This document shows positions 51,857-61,742 of a stretch of DNA of 64,000 nucleotides, piece by piece. The notes under the pieces are model-generated. The model searched no databases. It was not told where the DNA came from and saw only the letters and a program-made list of their open reading frames with translations. The stretch lies in assembly GCA_977006965.1 (NCBI GenBank), contig OZ345357.1, positions 1,860,001 through 1,924,000 of the forward strand. Direction: 5' to 3'. This stretch comes from Phymatolithon calcareum (lineage: Eukaryota > Rhodophyta > Florideophyceae > Hapalidiales). Position numbers and translations under genes: made by a program. The stretch's first letter is position 1; each line of letters opens with the position of its first letter.

Positions 51857-52417
51857 TTGTACCGCCACCCCCACCCCGAAGCTCACCTCGCCACTAAAAT
51901 GCGGGTGATACTCCAGCGCGGCGAGTACGCTGGAGCCACATTCGACGACTTGCTTGCAGCGATTGTCGCGCACAATGCAGGGCTAAATAAGTCGCACCTC
52001 ATCTTCGAACGCCGTCCAAGAAGAATCAGCGTCGTTTGCAGCGCAGGACGGGACCAATGTGGCTTTCGCGCCTACGCCTCGGCACTAAAGGGGGAAGAGG
52101 GCATCAGGCTGACTCAATTCGAATATCGGACGTGCCCCGGGGGACCTCAGCGGGCGCGGCAAGTGAAGACGTCGTTGTTGGCTAGTCTTGCTCCCGCAAT
52201 CAAAGACTTTGTTCCTACCAAAGGCAGGTCAAGTGGGAACACTCGTCAACTTCAAGAAATGGTGAAGCGCCAATCGGGCATCGAGATAAGCGCGGACCAG
52301 GCACATCGAGTTGTGAAGGGCAAAAAGGGTGGCAACGATCAGCACTTCGGCGAGTACCGCGTGTTAACGTCATTCATGAGCTCGCTCAAGGCGCGCGACC
52401 CCGCGCTATCCCACTAA
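51857..52417 (+). pseudogene. MULE transposase N-terminal part
   Basis: This 186-residue frame starts inside the left inverted repeat. The region with CSAGRDQCGFRAYASALKGE and RLTQFEYRTCPGG resembles the N-terminal MuDR-type DNA-binding domain, with cysteines in the order CGFR...C. It is followed by VKRQSGIEISADQAHRVVKG, which is the usual lead-in to the catalytic core in MULEs. The frame ends at a stop 30 bases before the SWIM region, so the DDE core has been deleted. Confidence 0.75.
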
Positions 52418-52429
52418 CTGCGGCGTAAA

Positions 52430-52893
52430 ATGTGCGAGTCACCCGCAACTTCGAGTACAACTGCGAGTGCAAGCATGGTGAGGAGTACCTACGCCCATGC
52501 TCCCACGTTGTGGCCTCTATCAACGCTGCGCACACGGCGAGCAAACTGGAGGAGTTTAACCCGTGGGACATTCGCTGGTTCAACCCGATTTGGCTTTCTG
52601 AAACGTGGCGCAAGCAGCACGCGTCCGCCGTGAAGCGTGCGGCAGTGCATGGAGAGCAACTAGATCAGATAGAGCTGATACCCGCTGACCTCAACCGAAA
52701 GCCCGGACGCAAGCGAATGTGCCCGTACGAGCCGTAAGACAGCCATCCTCGCCTCTGCCCCGCGTGTGGAATGACGGGGCACTTTGCGTCGACGTGCGAA
52801 AATCCGAGCATTAAACGCATGGCTGTGTCGAAGCGAAAGGAGGCGAAGAAAGCCGCCGAGAAAGTCATCATCGACCTCACGCAGACCGAGTAG
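52430..52893 (+). pseudogene. MULE transposase C-terminal part: SWIM finger and zinc knuckle
   Basis: The frame 52432-52737 contains NCECKHGEEYLRPCSHVV, a SWIM zinc finger (CxC...CxH), and then HTASKLEEFNPWDIRWFNPI. An in-frame TAA follows YEP near 52735. The same frame continues with LCPACGMTGHFASTCENP, a CCHC zinc knuckle (C-x2-C-x4-H-x4-C), and ends at VIIDLTQTE in the right inverted repeat. SWIM followed by a zinc knuckle is the normal C-terminal order in MULE transposases. Confidence 0.82.
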
Positions 52894-53161
52894 GTGGCGA
52901 GGTGAGCTTCGGGGTGGGGGTGGCGGTACACAGACCGAGTAGACCTAGATATCCAATTTTACAACTGTAAGAGTCCTAGATAACCAATTCCCTCGTTGTC
53001 CATCGATTATGTCCATACCAATGAGTAGGGGTATGTCGTTACGGATGACATAAACGGGGATGTTATTCAGGCCAGATGGGGTGGGTCGGACAATATTGAA
53101 GGATCCGAGGGAAGGGGCGGAGTGGTTCCCAAACGAAAAAAGGGATCGAGATTTTCGGAGT

Positions 53162-53400
53162 TTAAAGGGATTCTATGCTCTTTGGAGTATGCGCGAGATT
53201 GTTTAAGCCAGTGAAAGACTCTTCTGCGCCAGTGTCAAGTACTGCTCCATTAAAGTGGTCATTATGACCTCGAAGTAGTTTCTTGACCTTGGGAAAACCG
53301 GCGAGAACATTGTATCTTGAGATCTTATTGATGTCAGGCAGTTTACAAAATCTGTTGCCAAACGATCGATGCCCGATCATTCGTCGTCTGGCTCTTGAAA
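53162..53400 (-). pseudogene. Copia aspartic protease region
   Basis: The minus-strand frame contains FNGAVLDTGAEESFTGL, with the DTGA active-site motif. The downstream half, LLIGMDIIDG, is the hydrophobic-hydrophobic-glycine segment of retropepsins and lies at the MULE insertion point (53010-53040). A frameshift separates the two parts near 53170. Confidence 0.72.
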
Positions 53401-53552
53401 ATCCTCTTGGAGGATATTAGTGAGGAACATGTCGCATGTATCTTCGGCAACTTCGGCGACCTGCTCGTCTTCAGCTTCTATCGTTTCTTGCTCATCATGC
53501 CCTTGTAAGAGCGGAAAGAATACTTTGATAGAGTTACGATCGTGTGGACTTT

Positions 53553-54242
53553 TCATGTTTTTGATCCTGCTCTTGACCGCATCTTCCTTGACAGACGTTG
53601 AGGTTCAGTGCAACGGAAAGAGATATGACCGATTTTCCCACAGCGATAGCACTTTTCGTCGAAGTGCTTGTTGCCATTTCGGCTGTACGGTTTCTTCCCT
53701 TGAGGTCTGGTATATCTAGGAGTAGCGTAGCGTTCCCCATAGTTGATCTTCGCGGCAGCGTGAGACTTAAATATAGAGTCTTCAGCCATGGAGGGGTCTA
53801 TTCCTTTGTTTCGTTGGTGCTCTTCCCAGAGGAGAGCAGCGCTGGATAGCTCAGAGTATATGCTAGAAAAGGATAGATTTTCGCTTAGGGCTTTCTTCTT
53901 TGTATCTTGGGCCCATTCAAGGTTGTCGGCAATCTTTAGAAGCTGTTCGGCTTTGAAGATAACACCCCGCTTGCTATTGCTCCCTTGAGCATTGAGCCTA
54001 TCTACTTCGTGATATATATGTCCTAGCGCTTCAACCTTTCCACATTGATGCTTAATCTCAGTGCCTTTAAGGGTTAAGGACTGGAGCATGTGATCGATCT
54101 GGCGCTGGTGCGTCGGCGTGTCGAACTTTTGAGCGAGGTTGTTGAAGACGGTAAGGGGGTTCTTGAGGTGAGGGTTATTCTTCATGGACGTGGTCCAATA
54201 ATTTAACGCTGGACCTTTTAGAATGTAGCTAACGAGCTGCAC
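53553..54242 (-). CDS. Copia gag protein with CCHC zinc knuckle (partial)
   Basis: This 229-residue frame includes QLVSYILKGPALNYW near the start, an alpha-helical capsid-like stretch, and at its end KCYRCGKIGHISFRCTEP (CX2CX4HX4C), which is the nucleocapsid zinc knuckle. It lacks its N-terminal part, which appears in other frames at 54330-54805 (for example MAELIRPEDLLLPSVIKKKV). Gag assembles the particle and packages RNA. The frame's C-terminal end leads toward the protease but in a different frame. Confidence 0.8.
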   Translation of the reverse strand: MQLVSYILKGPALNYWTTSMKNNPHLKNPLTVFNNLAQKFDTPTHQRQIDHMLQSLTLKGTEIKHQCGKVEALGHIYHEVDRLNAQGSNSKRGVIFKAEQLLKIADNLEWAQDTKKKALSENLSFSSIYSELSSAALLWEEHQRNKGIDPSMAEDSIFKSHAAAKINYGERYATPRYTRPQGKKPYSRNGNKHFDEKCYRCGKIGHISFRCTEPQRLSRKMRSRAGSKT

Positions 54243-54329
54243 TTTTTCTTCATCGGAGAAACCTTTGTTCTCACAGTGCGTGAGATAAGAGCAATTAATT
54301 TCTTGAAGACTTGGCGATGCTCCTAAAAT

Positions 54330-54805
54330 TCATCTGTAGAGCGATTTGGAAGAGCAATGTTTGCCAATAGCGTCAACTTTAAACCCGAGGTTTGTGTTAT
54401 TGGAATTCCTAAAAGTTGACGAAGAGGAGGAGCAATCATCACGAAGGGCGTTCTGAGGGGTATCCTGAGCAGTAGATGTGATCTGGGGCACTAATTTTGT
54501 CTGTTGTGCGGGAGCCACTGGTTGCTGCTGAGGCACGGAGGGCGTTCTAGTAGTCTCTGCAGGGGCTTAAAAGCCAGAAAGAGTTGGTTTCGCTCTCTTC
54601 TCGATATTATCGAGGATTTTTAGGGCTTATTCCTTGTCTGAACCTTCGTATAATGCTTCTTCGAGGGCTCTGTTGATGCGGAGACCATTTCGCTGCTCAA
54701 CTTGAACTCCAAATGATGTGGCAATGTTCCTAAGCTGGACGTAAGAACTTTTTTCTTAATGACCGAAGGAAGTAGAAGGTCTTCTGGCCGAATAAGCTCA
54801 GCCAA
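54330..54805 (-). pseudogene. Copia gag N-terminal remnants
   Basis: Short minus-strand frames near 54330-54536 and 54620-54805 read LVPQITSTAQDTPQNAL and RPEDLLLPSVIKKKVLTSS. Their position and low-complexity glutamine and proline content fit a gag N-terminus, but several indels break it. Confidence 0.45.
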
Positions 54806-54850
54806 TAACGACGTGAAAAAATCCCCAGAGGGATTCTCTTAGAGCAAGAG

Positions 54851-55740
54851 GAGGGCAGCGTCCTTAATCAATTCTTGATCATGCGAGTAGTCATTTTTTA
54901 AAAGCACGAGGCAGTGTTTTTAATTAACTACTTTAGTTCGAGTGGTTAACCTTGGAGCTCTGGCCTTTGCTCTTGAGACGTTCGTCTAAGTCGTGCTTGT
55001 TGACGATTGTCTTGTTGCACAACTTGCACTCGAACAATTTTCCTTGCTCTTACTCTTTCTGTAAATTCTTCGTGTGCTTCGAACTTTTACGATGCGCGAG
55101 CCGGCTTCTCCGCAAACTTGAATGCCGCACTCGCAGATTATCGACTTGTCCTTTTTACCCTTCTTTTGATCCGACTGTTAGCCACGCGTTGGATATGGCG
55201 ATCGGCTGGGGCGTCGATAAGCTGCACAGAACGCTCAGATTGCGGCGCACTGCTGCTGCTCGCACGGCTTGCAGCGATCTTGGGCGGCGGAGTTTCACCT
55301 CCGTTCGCTATGTACCGGAGAAGCTCTTGGGCGCCGGTGCGTTTGCTGTGGTTCTCGGTGTCGCGGGGCTCTCGACGAGGACGCTCGGCGGTGGTTAGCG
55401 AAGTCGTCGAATACGAGGTGGCGGCGGACGGAATCGACCGAGTTTCCCTGTTTAGAGGAGGCGCGAGCACTCTCCACTATAGACACAGACAAGATCTGAG
55501 CACCACAAGTCAGATTCTATAATTTTCTGAGACTTGTTTGTGAAAAGATTTGTTTTATATGCCAGTACTATAGTCGGCGCAGGTAAGGGGGGAAGATTCC
55601 TTTCTTCAATCTAAGCTAAACTGCTTACACACTGAGCCACGCGCATGACCACATCCACTCATAGAGTCCCATGTAGTATGAGAGCTCTCATAGCGAATGT
55701 GTTCACGTTGGTCTCGGTTTGGCCTTGGTGAATCGGCTCC
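54851..55740. other. Region between gag and the YR element, unassigned
   Basis: A minus-strand sequence near 55030-54960 reads LFECKLCNKTIVNKHDLD, resembling a C2H2-like cysteine pair. Another frame (55470-55138) is rich in serine and arginine. Neither is complete. The 5' LTR of the Copia element would be expected here but was not recognised. Confidence 0.35.
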
Positions 55741-55749
55741 GCCACCCCT

Positions 55750-56415
55750 TTACTCTGGTGGTGGCGTAACGTTGAAAAGCTTATATCGTTGCGCTAACCG
55801 CCGTTCGAAACGACATCGGAGTTGCGGAGAAATGTTTTGAAGTTGATGGTGAACCTGATCGGGTTGAAGGTATTCTTTCATAGACTTTGATGACGCCCAT
55901 CGTCCACGAAGTTGAATTTCATCACGCGTCAGTCGACCGTGCATATGATCCGTGGTTGCGCCGCCGTAACGAATTCCATGTAGTTTAGTATCTCCAATGT
56001 CAATGTTGAATGTTTCCAAAATCGGGTTCATTCGTTTTCGTAGTGTTGCCATTGAGAATCGGAACAGCTTGTTGTCGTTTTGTGTTCCATTCTTTGATCG
56101 AATGACTTGTTGCCGTCGAACTAACCCGGCATTTAGTAGTCCACGAGTGAACACAGATTGGTTGGTTCCACGCTTGGTTTTTGGTAGCGTCAATACGCCA
56201 TAATAATTTTGGTTGGGTCCTTGGAGACGATCGAGAAAGATGAAGTCTTGACACTTCGCGTTCGAGGCATCTACAGATCGTAAGTAGCAATCAAATATGA
56301 CCAATATTGCAGTAGCCATGTCTGGACGGCCTTGTTTTAGGAGTTCATAGGCGATCGCATTTGCCAATTGTTCGGATATAACTGTACGGGAATTTACAGG
56401 AGCATGTTTGCCCAC
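55750..56415 (-). CDS. Tyrosine recombinase catalytic domain
   Basis: The 221-residue frame has the catalytic residues of the family: arginine in IFDCYLRSVDA (R46), HGIR near 146-149 (H-x-x-R), a GRW triplet at 171-173 and the nucleophilic tyrosine in SMKEYLQPD (Y182). Spacing between W173 and Y182 is nine residues, which is typical. Recombinases of this fold integrate circular copies of DIRS- and Crypton-type elements. The preceding core-binding domain lies in ORF2a, and the 22-bp overlap in a different frame suggests either programmed frameshifting or a single indel. Confidence 0.8.
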   Translation of the reverse strand: MGKHAPVNSRTVISEQLANAIAYELLKQGRPDMATAILVIFDCYLRSVDASNAKCQDFIFLDRLQGPNQNYYGVLTLPKTKRGTNQSVFTRGLLNAGLVRRQQVIRSKNGTQNDNKLFRFSMATLRKRMNPILETFNIDIGDTKLHGIRYGGATTDHMHGRLTRDEIQLRGRWASSKSMKEYLQPDQVHHQLQNISPQLRCRFERRLAQRYKLFNVTPPPE

Positions 56416-57425
56416 CCCTCGAGAGAGGCGCGAAGGTCCTGTATTTTGCCCCGCAACGTTGGGAAGTACAGCTCAACAGCTAACATTGCACTGACGACAA
56501 ATTGTCGTCCTTGCTTGTTCCGAGTATGATACATATGAACCGCGAAGTCCATTAAGTACCCCTCTGTTTTTGATAAATCGGTAAGTGTGTCATGCCCTTT
56601 TTCCTCCAAGTATTTGATGAAGGCTGCCAAGCCACGGTCGTATTGGTTTTTGGTGCTCTTGTCGACTCGGAGAGCTAGTAGCTCATACCGTCCGTGACGG
56701 ACCATCAGCGGGGCTAGACTCGCTTCTGATATATATATGCACTTTATATGTAAGTCTCCGGCCAACGTAAGAGCTGCCACTTGTATGCAAATATGATAGA
56801 GTGCAAGACTCGATCTTCCTTTCTGGAGCGCCCCAATTAGCACTTGATTGTCATCCCCAATTACCAACCTTTTTCCAAAGTTCGATTTGTTGCGTAGAAA
56901 CCACTTAAGACCCAATATTGGTTTTGGGTCTTTTAAAACATTCTCAGGTGTAGCATATTTCATAGCAAGTTCCGGCGGCAGGGCGTCAAGCAGCTCGACG
57001 CTTCCTGCCACTCCGTCAGAAGGCAGCGATAGTTTTGAGGTCTCCATCCAAGTTTTCGGTTGACAACGCTCGGCTAAATAAGTAGAGCTTTCGGTTGGTA
57101 CTCTCGTTGTCACCCATTGGTCCGCACGTGACAATAGTTGCCGGCGGAACGCCCGGTCGCATGAATCACTCACTGAAGAACATATTTCCGATTGGCTGGC
57201 GGTGAGTTGTTTGTCGTCGAAAATTAGGTGTTCATCCATGCTGGCGACCTGACCCCTGGAGAGGGCATTGAGACAGGTTAATACGTGCGCAGTGGCCGTC
57301 AGTATGGCATTTTCCTTACGTAATCGTGACCTATTGCGAGGCCCTTTTCCACTTGTCCTGCCATTAATTCCCCTGATCGGTAGGGGGAATAACTCACGTC
57401 GGTCATCGGTAACATATCTTTTCAT
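56394..57425 (-). CDS. ORF2a: RNase H-like segment and recombinase core-binding domain
   Basis: In this 343-residue frame the first 180 residues match nothing clearly but include ATAHVLTCLNALSRGQ, which may be a gag-type remnant. Residues about 183-230 contain FGKRLVIGDDNQVLIGALQK and GRSSLALYHICIQVAA, close to RNase H of DIRS-type elements (DNQVLIGALQKGRSS). The C-terminal 90 residues, including YDRGLAAFIKYLEEKGHDTL and VSAMLAVELYFP, look like the helical core-binding domain of a tyrosine recombinase. No FADD/YADD box is present. Confidence 0.65.
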   Translation of the reverse strand: MKRYVTDDRRELFPLPIRGINGRTSGKGPRNRSRLRKENAILTATAHVLTCLNALSRGQVASMDEHLIFDDKQLTASQSEICSSVSDSCDRAFRRQLLSRADQWVTTRVPTESSTYLAERCQPKTWMETSKLSLPSDGVAGSVELLDALPPELAMKYATPENVLKDPKPILGLKWFLRNKSNFGKRLVIGDDNQVLIGALQKGRSSLALYHICIQVAALTLAGDLHIKCIYISEASLAPLMVRHGRYELLALRVDKSTKNQYDRGLAAFIKYLEEKGHDTLTDLSKTEGYLMDFAVHMYHTRNKQGRQFVVSAMLAVELYFPTLRGKIQDLRASLEGWANMLL

Positions 57426-57435
57426 TTTTGTTCTA

Positions 57436-58803
57436 CTAATTTTTGCGAGCCCCAGCAGCCCCCTCTTCCTTTGTGTCGCCGTTCTTTCCTAGGGGCTTCA
57501 TAAGCTCACGTTCAAGTCGCGCTGCGCGGCGGGCGGCTCGTAATTCACGGCTGACCACCGCACCTTCCTCGTTTCGATCTTCAAACATGTGGGCAGCAAC
57601 TTCCCACTTTCCGGTACGGTCGGCCAGCTCGACTTTCGCTAATCGACTCAGTAGGACTTCCACGGCATCGCTTTTCCTCGCCTTTTTCATACCGAGGTCG
57701 GATATGAGCAAATCAAGGGCAGCTGCAATAGTTTCGCTCTCATATTTGTTCCGATCAGTTTTAAAGTCATGGGTTCGCACGAAATCGGTGACAGTTTTGG
57801 TGCGACTGAAGTAGTATTGCCATCTCTCGTCGGTGACCATCTTCAATAAGGGTAGGTTGAAATGGTAAGGCTCCTCCTCATTCTTTTTCCAGAACCTCCC
57901 CATTTTCCGCTTTTCTCGTCGCTTCATCTGCTTCTTTCGCGACGATCGATCACGTTTCTTGTATTCTGAATCGGATGAGTCATAAGAACTGCTGGAATCA
58001 TCGGAGGAGCTGTCATCAGATTCTTTCTTTTTTCGCCTCTGTTTCTGATGCTTTCGTCCCTTTCGTTCGCTTTTCCGGCTTTGTTCGTCATAACTGTCGT
58101 CATCGTCAGAGGAGCTATCATCGCTGGGGTCTGGATTGCCCCTCTGACGCGCCCTCGCTTTTTCGATAAATGTCCGTCGGCCACGTTGTGCATTGCGGCC
58201 GGTCATCATGTTAGTAAGGACCTTGATCTGTTGCTCAAGTTCGGCTACGTTCAGTGTCGCTTCGTCGCTGTCGCTATCGCCGCTGTCGTCGCTATCGCTT
58301 TCCGCTGGTTGACCTCTCTTTGGTTGACCTCTTTTAGAGTTCTTTTTCTTTTCGTGTCCTCGCGACCGGCCCGCGTTGGATGGGCCCGCCCTGGTTTTGG
58401 ATTTGGCGCGCGTTCGGGTTTTGCGAGACGGCCCGGCGTTGGATGGCCCTCCTCTAGTATTGGTTGCAGATTCGGATGGTTCTGCTTTTTTCGGATTGTT
58501 AGCATCATCGTTACGCGCATCTTCCAGCTCCGTGTCATCATATTCACTTCCACTACTTACGGGCGCCGGTAAATTACCGGCAACCACGTTAGTAATTACC
58601 TCCCATATATCGTTAGTATCGCATCGCAGTGGCACAGTGCGCGAAGCATCCAGTTTCAAATTCAAAAACTCAATCATCCCGGTATGGAACTCACGTCCCC
58701 GGTTTTCGTAAGTCTTCAAATTCTTACTTACCACATCTTTAAAGTTCGATATATAATCTCCCTCTTCTCCCATCCCCGCGAAGAGTACGGTAAACTCTCC
58801 CAA
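57436..58803 (-). CDS. Gag-like acidic/basic protein of the YR element
   Basis: This 455-residue protein has a folded-looking N-terminus (FTVLFAGMGEEGDYISNFKD), then strongly charged low-complexity regions alternating DSDDS and KKK or RRE. A short coiled coil lies near residue 194 (NVAELEQQIKVLTNMM) and a C-terminal helical region includes ALDLLISDLGMKKARKSD. The highly charged linkers and the position before ORF2a fit a gag-like structural protein. No zinc knuckle was seen. Ten bases separate its stop from the next start. Confidence 0.6.
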   Translation of the reverse strand: MGEFTVLFAGMGEEGDYISNFKDVVSKNLKTYENRGREFHTGMIEFLNLKLDASRTVPLRCDTNDIWEVITNVVAGNLPAPVSSGSEYDDTELEDARNDDANNPKKAEPSESATNTRGGPSNAGPSRKTRTRAKSKTRAGPSNAGRSRGHEKKKNSKRGQPKRGQPAESDSDDSGDSDSDEATLNVAELEQQIKVLTNMMTGRNAQRGRRTFIEKARARQRGNPDPSDDSSSDDDDSYDEQSRKSERKGRKHQKQRRKKKESDDSSSDDSSSSYDSSDSEYKKRDRSSRKKQMKRREKRKMGRFWKKNEEEPYHFNLPLLKMVTDERWQYYFSRTKTVTDFVRTHDFKTDRNKYESETIAAALDLLISDLGMKKARKSDAVEVLLSRLAKVELADRTGKWEVAAHMFEDRNEEGAVVSRELRAARRAARLERELMKPLGKNGDTKEEGAAGARKN

Positions 58804-60836
58804 TAGCAGCCTGTTACTGCTTCGATTGTTGTTGTTAGCAGGTGAAATTTTCGGAGAGGCGCCTCACCCACGGCATCACCTCCTAGTCCCATTCCCTAAG
58901 GGACGAGGGCGAGTGTCGTGAACTAACACAGGTGACACTCACAGTCTAAATAGACAACACCGTCAACAGGTAGCGGATTCAAAGCCCATATGCCCACCCA
59001 TCCCCGTAAACGTCGGCGTCCTCGTTAGAGTTCGATTCGATCGTTCCTTGCCAGTGCGATACAGGCCAGTCGATTTCACTAGTTATTACCAGATCCGCCT
59101 CGCACGTCACCAAGTCCAACCTCGAGAGAAGGAGTTCCAACACCACTTCCTTTGACGAACCAGAACTGATAGCACAATTAAGATGAGAACTGAAACACTC
59201 CACAAATTTATGATCATTTAAAAAGCTGCGCAGTTATGCGTAGAAGAAAACTTAAAGGCCTCCCCGAGGCCAGGTGTCGCTACTAGGGCATATTGCCAGG
59301 ACACCGCGCTTTACAACTTTGACTAAACGATTCCGATAGGGGTTTACGACTTATGCGAAAAATATCAACGTTATTTGTTCATCTCCATCTCCGTACATGT
59401 TCATTGCTCATTGTCTCCGAGAAGTTAAGTATCGGTCGGGTGCCACCCCGTCCGTCATGAGTCTTCCTATGGTGAAATTGTGCAGCTCTTAGACACCCGA
59501 AGGTGCACAGGGGTCGCGACGTGAACGCGGCTACACACGAGACCGGGTCAGTAAACCCTCTTCACTAACTCCTGGCCAGAGATCCATACGTGCACTCCAT
59601 GCTCCTTAAAGACTCACGTCTCCAGGTAAATCAGAATCCATTGTGAGTCTTTCCCCCCACTCTGACTTATCCCCACACGAAGTGTGATTCACGCACAAAA
59701 ACTCTCCCCCCCCCGCAAGACTTGGCGGCATATCCAAATGCATTCCACGCCCAAGTCCATAAATATCGTTCTGCTATGCTTGCTCGCAGAACTATATATG
59801 TAGAATACAAGGGCAAATGACCCGGAGGTCTGGATTAAAAATCCAATCAGATCACAGATGATGTAATCGACTAGAGGCCGTCTTACACCAAACGTGAGAG
59901 CTGAAATTCACCAAAACGCAACTGATTGGACGGAGACGAACGAACTTGCAAGTGACGTTCGCCAACGCTGGTTGGCTGCGTTCGGCGCGGACCGGTTGTC
60001 CCGAATTAATTTCGGGTCGGAATGTAGTATCAGAGGTCGACGGTGATTGATTGAAACGTTGGTGTCGGAATGGGAATGGTGCATGGTGATTGGTTGGAAA
60101 AGAGGTTGCTGTCGAACCCAGGACCGAAGCCTGGAGATGGATGGCGATTTTTCTGAAGGGGATGGTCCCTTTTATGGAGGTGGTTTTTGGTTGTTGAGTT
60201 GATTGCTGGGCCATGACCGGAAGTTAGAACGCCTTAAGTTGGCTACACTAGCTAAAAATCTAACGTTACGAGTCTGACTTATAGGAGGTCTCCGAAAACT
60301 AATACTTGTGAGGGTAAAACTAATACTCAAACTAATACTAACGTTACAGCAGGCCGTTACTAAGAGAAGACCGTTAGGGTCACGGAAAACAGGAGCGTTT
60401 GGTTGAGTGACTTTCACGGGGGATAAAAACTGTCCGTTTCATGAACAGAATTCGCCATATTTGCTCCCCCAGTGAAGATTTACAATCTTTATGCAAGCTT
60501 TCGGCAAAAAAGCAAAGCTGCAATTTGATTTAGTTTCGCAATAATTGGCTGAAGGTGCGCCGTGAAATTGCAAAGTATTCTCAGGGTCGTCAATAAAAAC
60601 TCATAAAGCTGTTCGAAGGTGCTATGAAGGTCCATGCCTGACAAATATCGTGGAGTGTACACGGCTACATCCTCATAAGAAATGTCGAAATAGGAAACTA
60701 GGTCAAATTCTTACTTGGCAAACGAAGTGATTTTAGTATGTATAGATCATTGCGAATGGGTATACGCAACTATTTCTCAATGATTTTATACAGTATCCTC
60801 TCAAGCAAATACTCCCTTACAGAATATGGGAGAGTG
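58804..60836. other. Region without a supportable gene
   Basis: This region includes the right flank of the YR element. Low-complexity C runs lie near 59708. A gaagttaagtatcggtcggg near 59422 resembles the internal part of 5S rRNA but lacks the rest. Other frames are short. Terminal repeats of the YR element may be here but were not identified. Confidence 0.4.
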
Positions 60837-61740
60837 TTCAGAACTAGATGTGGTTATGTCATTTTTCAGAAATGAAAGTTAGGGCACGTTTTCAAACAAT
60901 TTAAAAAATTATCATAAACTACAATTATACAAAATCATCACGTAGAAGTACTGGGAAGATTTATTTTTAATTTTTCTCAACTGTGTAGAAGTTATTTCGG
61001 AAAATAAATTTAAATTTTGGATTCCTTACACATGTTTTGTATCATACTGCATCCAAAAATCTATCATATCATCTAATTTCTTGGCACGCTATTGTGCATC
61101 TTGCCGCACAGCACTCTTAGGGCCAATGAACGAATACTTGCCAACCGGAAAAATGGGAAAATGAGAAATTGGGAACGAGAGTACGTCCAATAGAAAACCT
61201 GCATTTGTGAAATTTTACTTCTTCTGCTTCCATCAGGTTCAAAAATTCCACAAGTGCACGTATTCTGTTGGGCATACTGGCGTTCCCTTTTTCTCAATTT
61301 CCCATTTTCCCGGTTGAGAACTATTCGTTCATCGGCCCTTAGTGCCACTAGAAAAGTATCCGTCTGGTACTCTTGCATCTGAAGAGTAATACCGATCAAG
61401 AACGTTCACCATTAAGTAGTTTTTTCGATTTCCTTCTATTTTTGATGGGACGTTCTCAAGCGGTGCAATAGGCAACAGAAAAGCAGAATATAGCGTATAG
61501 ACCTCTTCATTGAAAACAACGTTCAACAACATTTCATTTTTCCCGCCGCTAGAAGCAGGTTCAGAATTGAAAGATCAAATCCCTAGATGCGTTCAAAATA
61601 AAATTAAAATAGCTTACCATGCGATATTTTAACCAATAAGCAGCCGTACGTGAAGAGCAGTCAATGGTGATTCCAGAGATGTAAACATATTGAAAAGTCA
61701 AAAAATGACATAACCACACCTAGTTCTGAACACTCTCCCA
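60837..61740. mobile_element. Inverted-repeat DNA element with TA duplication (904 bp)
   Basis: The 40-bp terminal inverted repeats at 60837-60876 and 61701-61740 start TGGGAGAGTGTTCAGAACTA and differ at one position. TA flanks both ends (60835-60836 and 61741-61742). This suits a Tc1/mariner- or pogo-type non-autonomous element. Another inverted-repeat element is nested inside. No transposase is encoded. Confidence 0.85.
61111..61345. mobile_element. Nested foldback/MITE (235 bp)
   Basis: Arms of about 65 bp, 61111-61177 and 61281-61345, begin gcact and share gggcc, gatgaacgaat(a) and the caaccgg...aaatggga core, at roughly 85 percent identity by eye. The loop is about 100 bp. It has different ends from the outer element, so it is a separate, later insertion. 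Confidence 0.78.
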
Positions 61741-61742
61741 TA

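Larger units (their letters stand above)
51792..52994 (+). mobile_element. MULE (Mutator-like element), internally deleted, 1203 bp
   Basis: Long terminal inverted repeats of about 100 bp (51792-51894 and 52892-52994) begin gagggaattgg and differ by a single substitution and a 4-bp indel. A perfect 10-bp target duplication, gttgtccatc, lies at 51782-51791 and 52995-53004. It carries the two ends of a MULE transposase gene but not the middle, so it is non-autonomous. The near-identity of the repeats points to recent movement. Confidence 0.96.
49526..54850 (-). mobile_element. Copia-type LTR retrotransposon, decayed, interrupted by a MULE
   Basis: Minus-strand gene order from high to low coordinate is gag, zinc knuckle, protease, integrase, reverse transcriptase, RNase H, which is the Copia order (integrase before reverse transcriptase). 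A complete MULE sits between protease and integrase at 51792-52994. Skipping it and one copy of its duplication restores LLIGMDIIDGQQWNVL across the junction. LTRs were not found and several frameshifts are present. Confidence 0.82.
55750..58803 (-). mobile_element. Tyrosine-recombinase retroelement (DIRS/Ngaro-like) lacking reverse transcriptase
   Basis: Three minus-strand frames are arranged as a unit. A gag-like ORF (58803-57436) is followed after only 10 bp by ORF2a (57425-56394) with an RNase H-like segment and a core-binding domain. This overlaps ORF2b (56415-55750), which holds the recombinase catalytic domain, by 22 bp. Where the reverse transcriptase would precede RNase H, the frame passes directly from LGLKWFLRNKS to FGKRLVIGDDNQ, so it was deleted or was never there. 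The terminal repeats of such elements were not identified. Confidence 0.6.

Noticed and set aside
54952-55522. Plus-strand frames near the Copia 5' end
   Set aside because: They are leucine- and serine-rich overlapping frames without family features; one may be the antisense of the serine/arginine-rich minus-strand frame.
59410-59460. 5S rRNA-like string (gaagttaagtatcggtcggg)
   Set aside because: Only the internal gaagttaag region resembles 5S; the 5' and 3' stems and the rest of the internal control region are absent.
58804-59900. Search for paired terminal repeats of the YR element
   Set aside because: No direct or inverted repeat shared with 55.5-55.75 kb could be found by eye, so none is reported.
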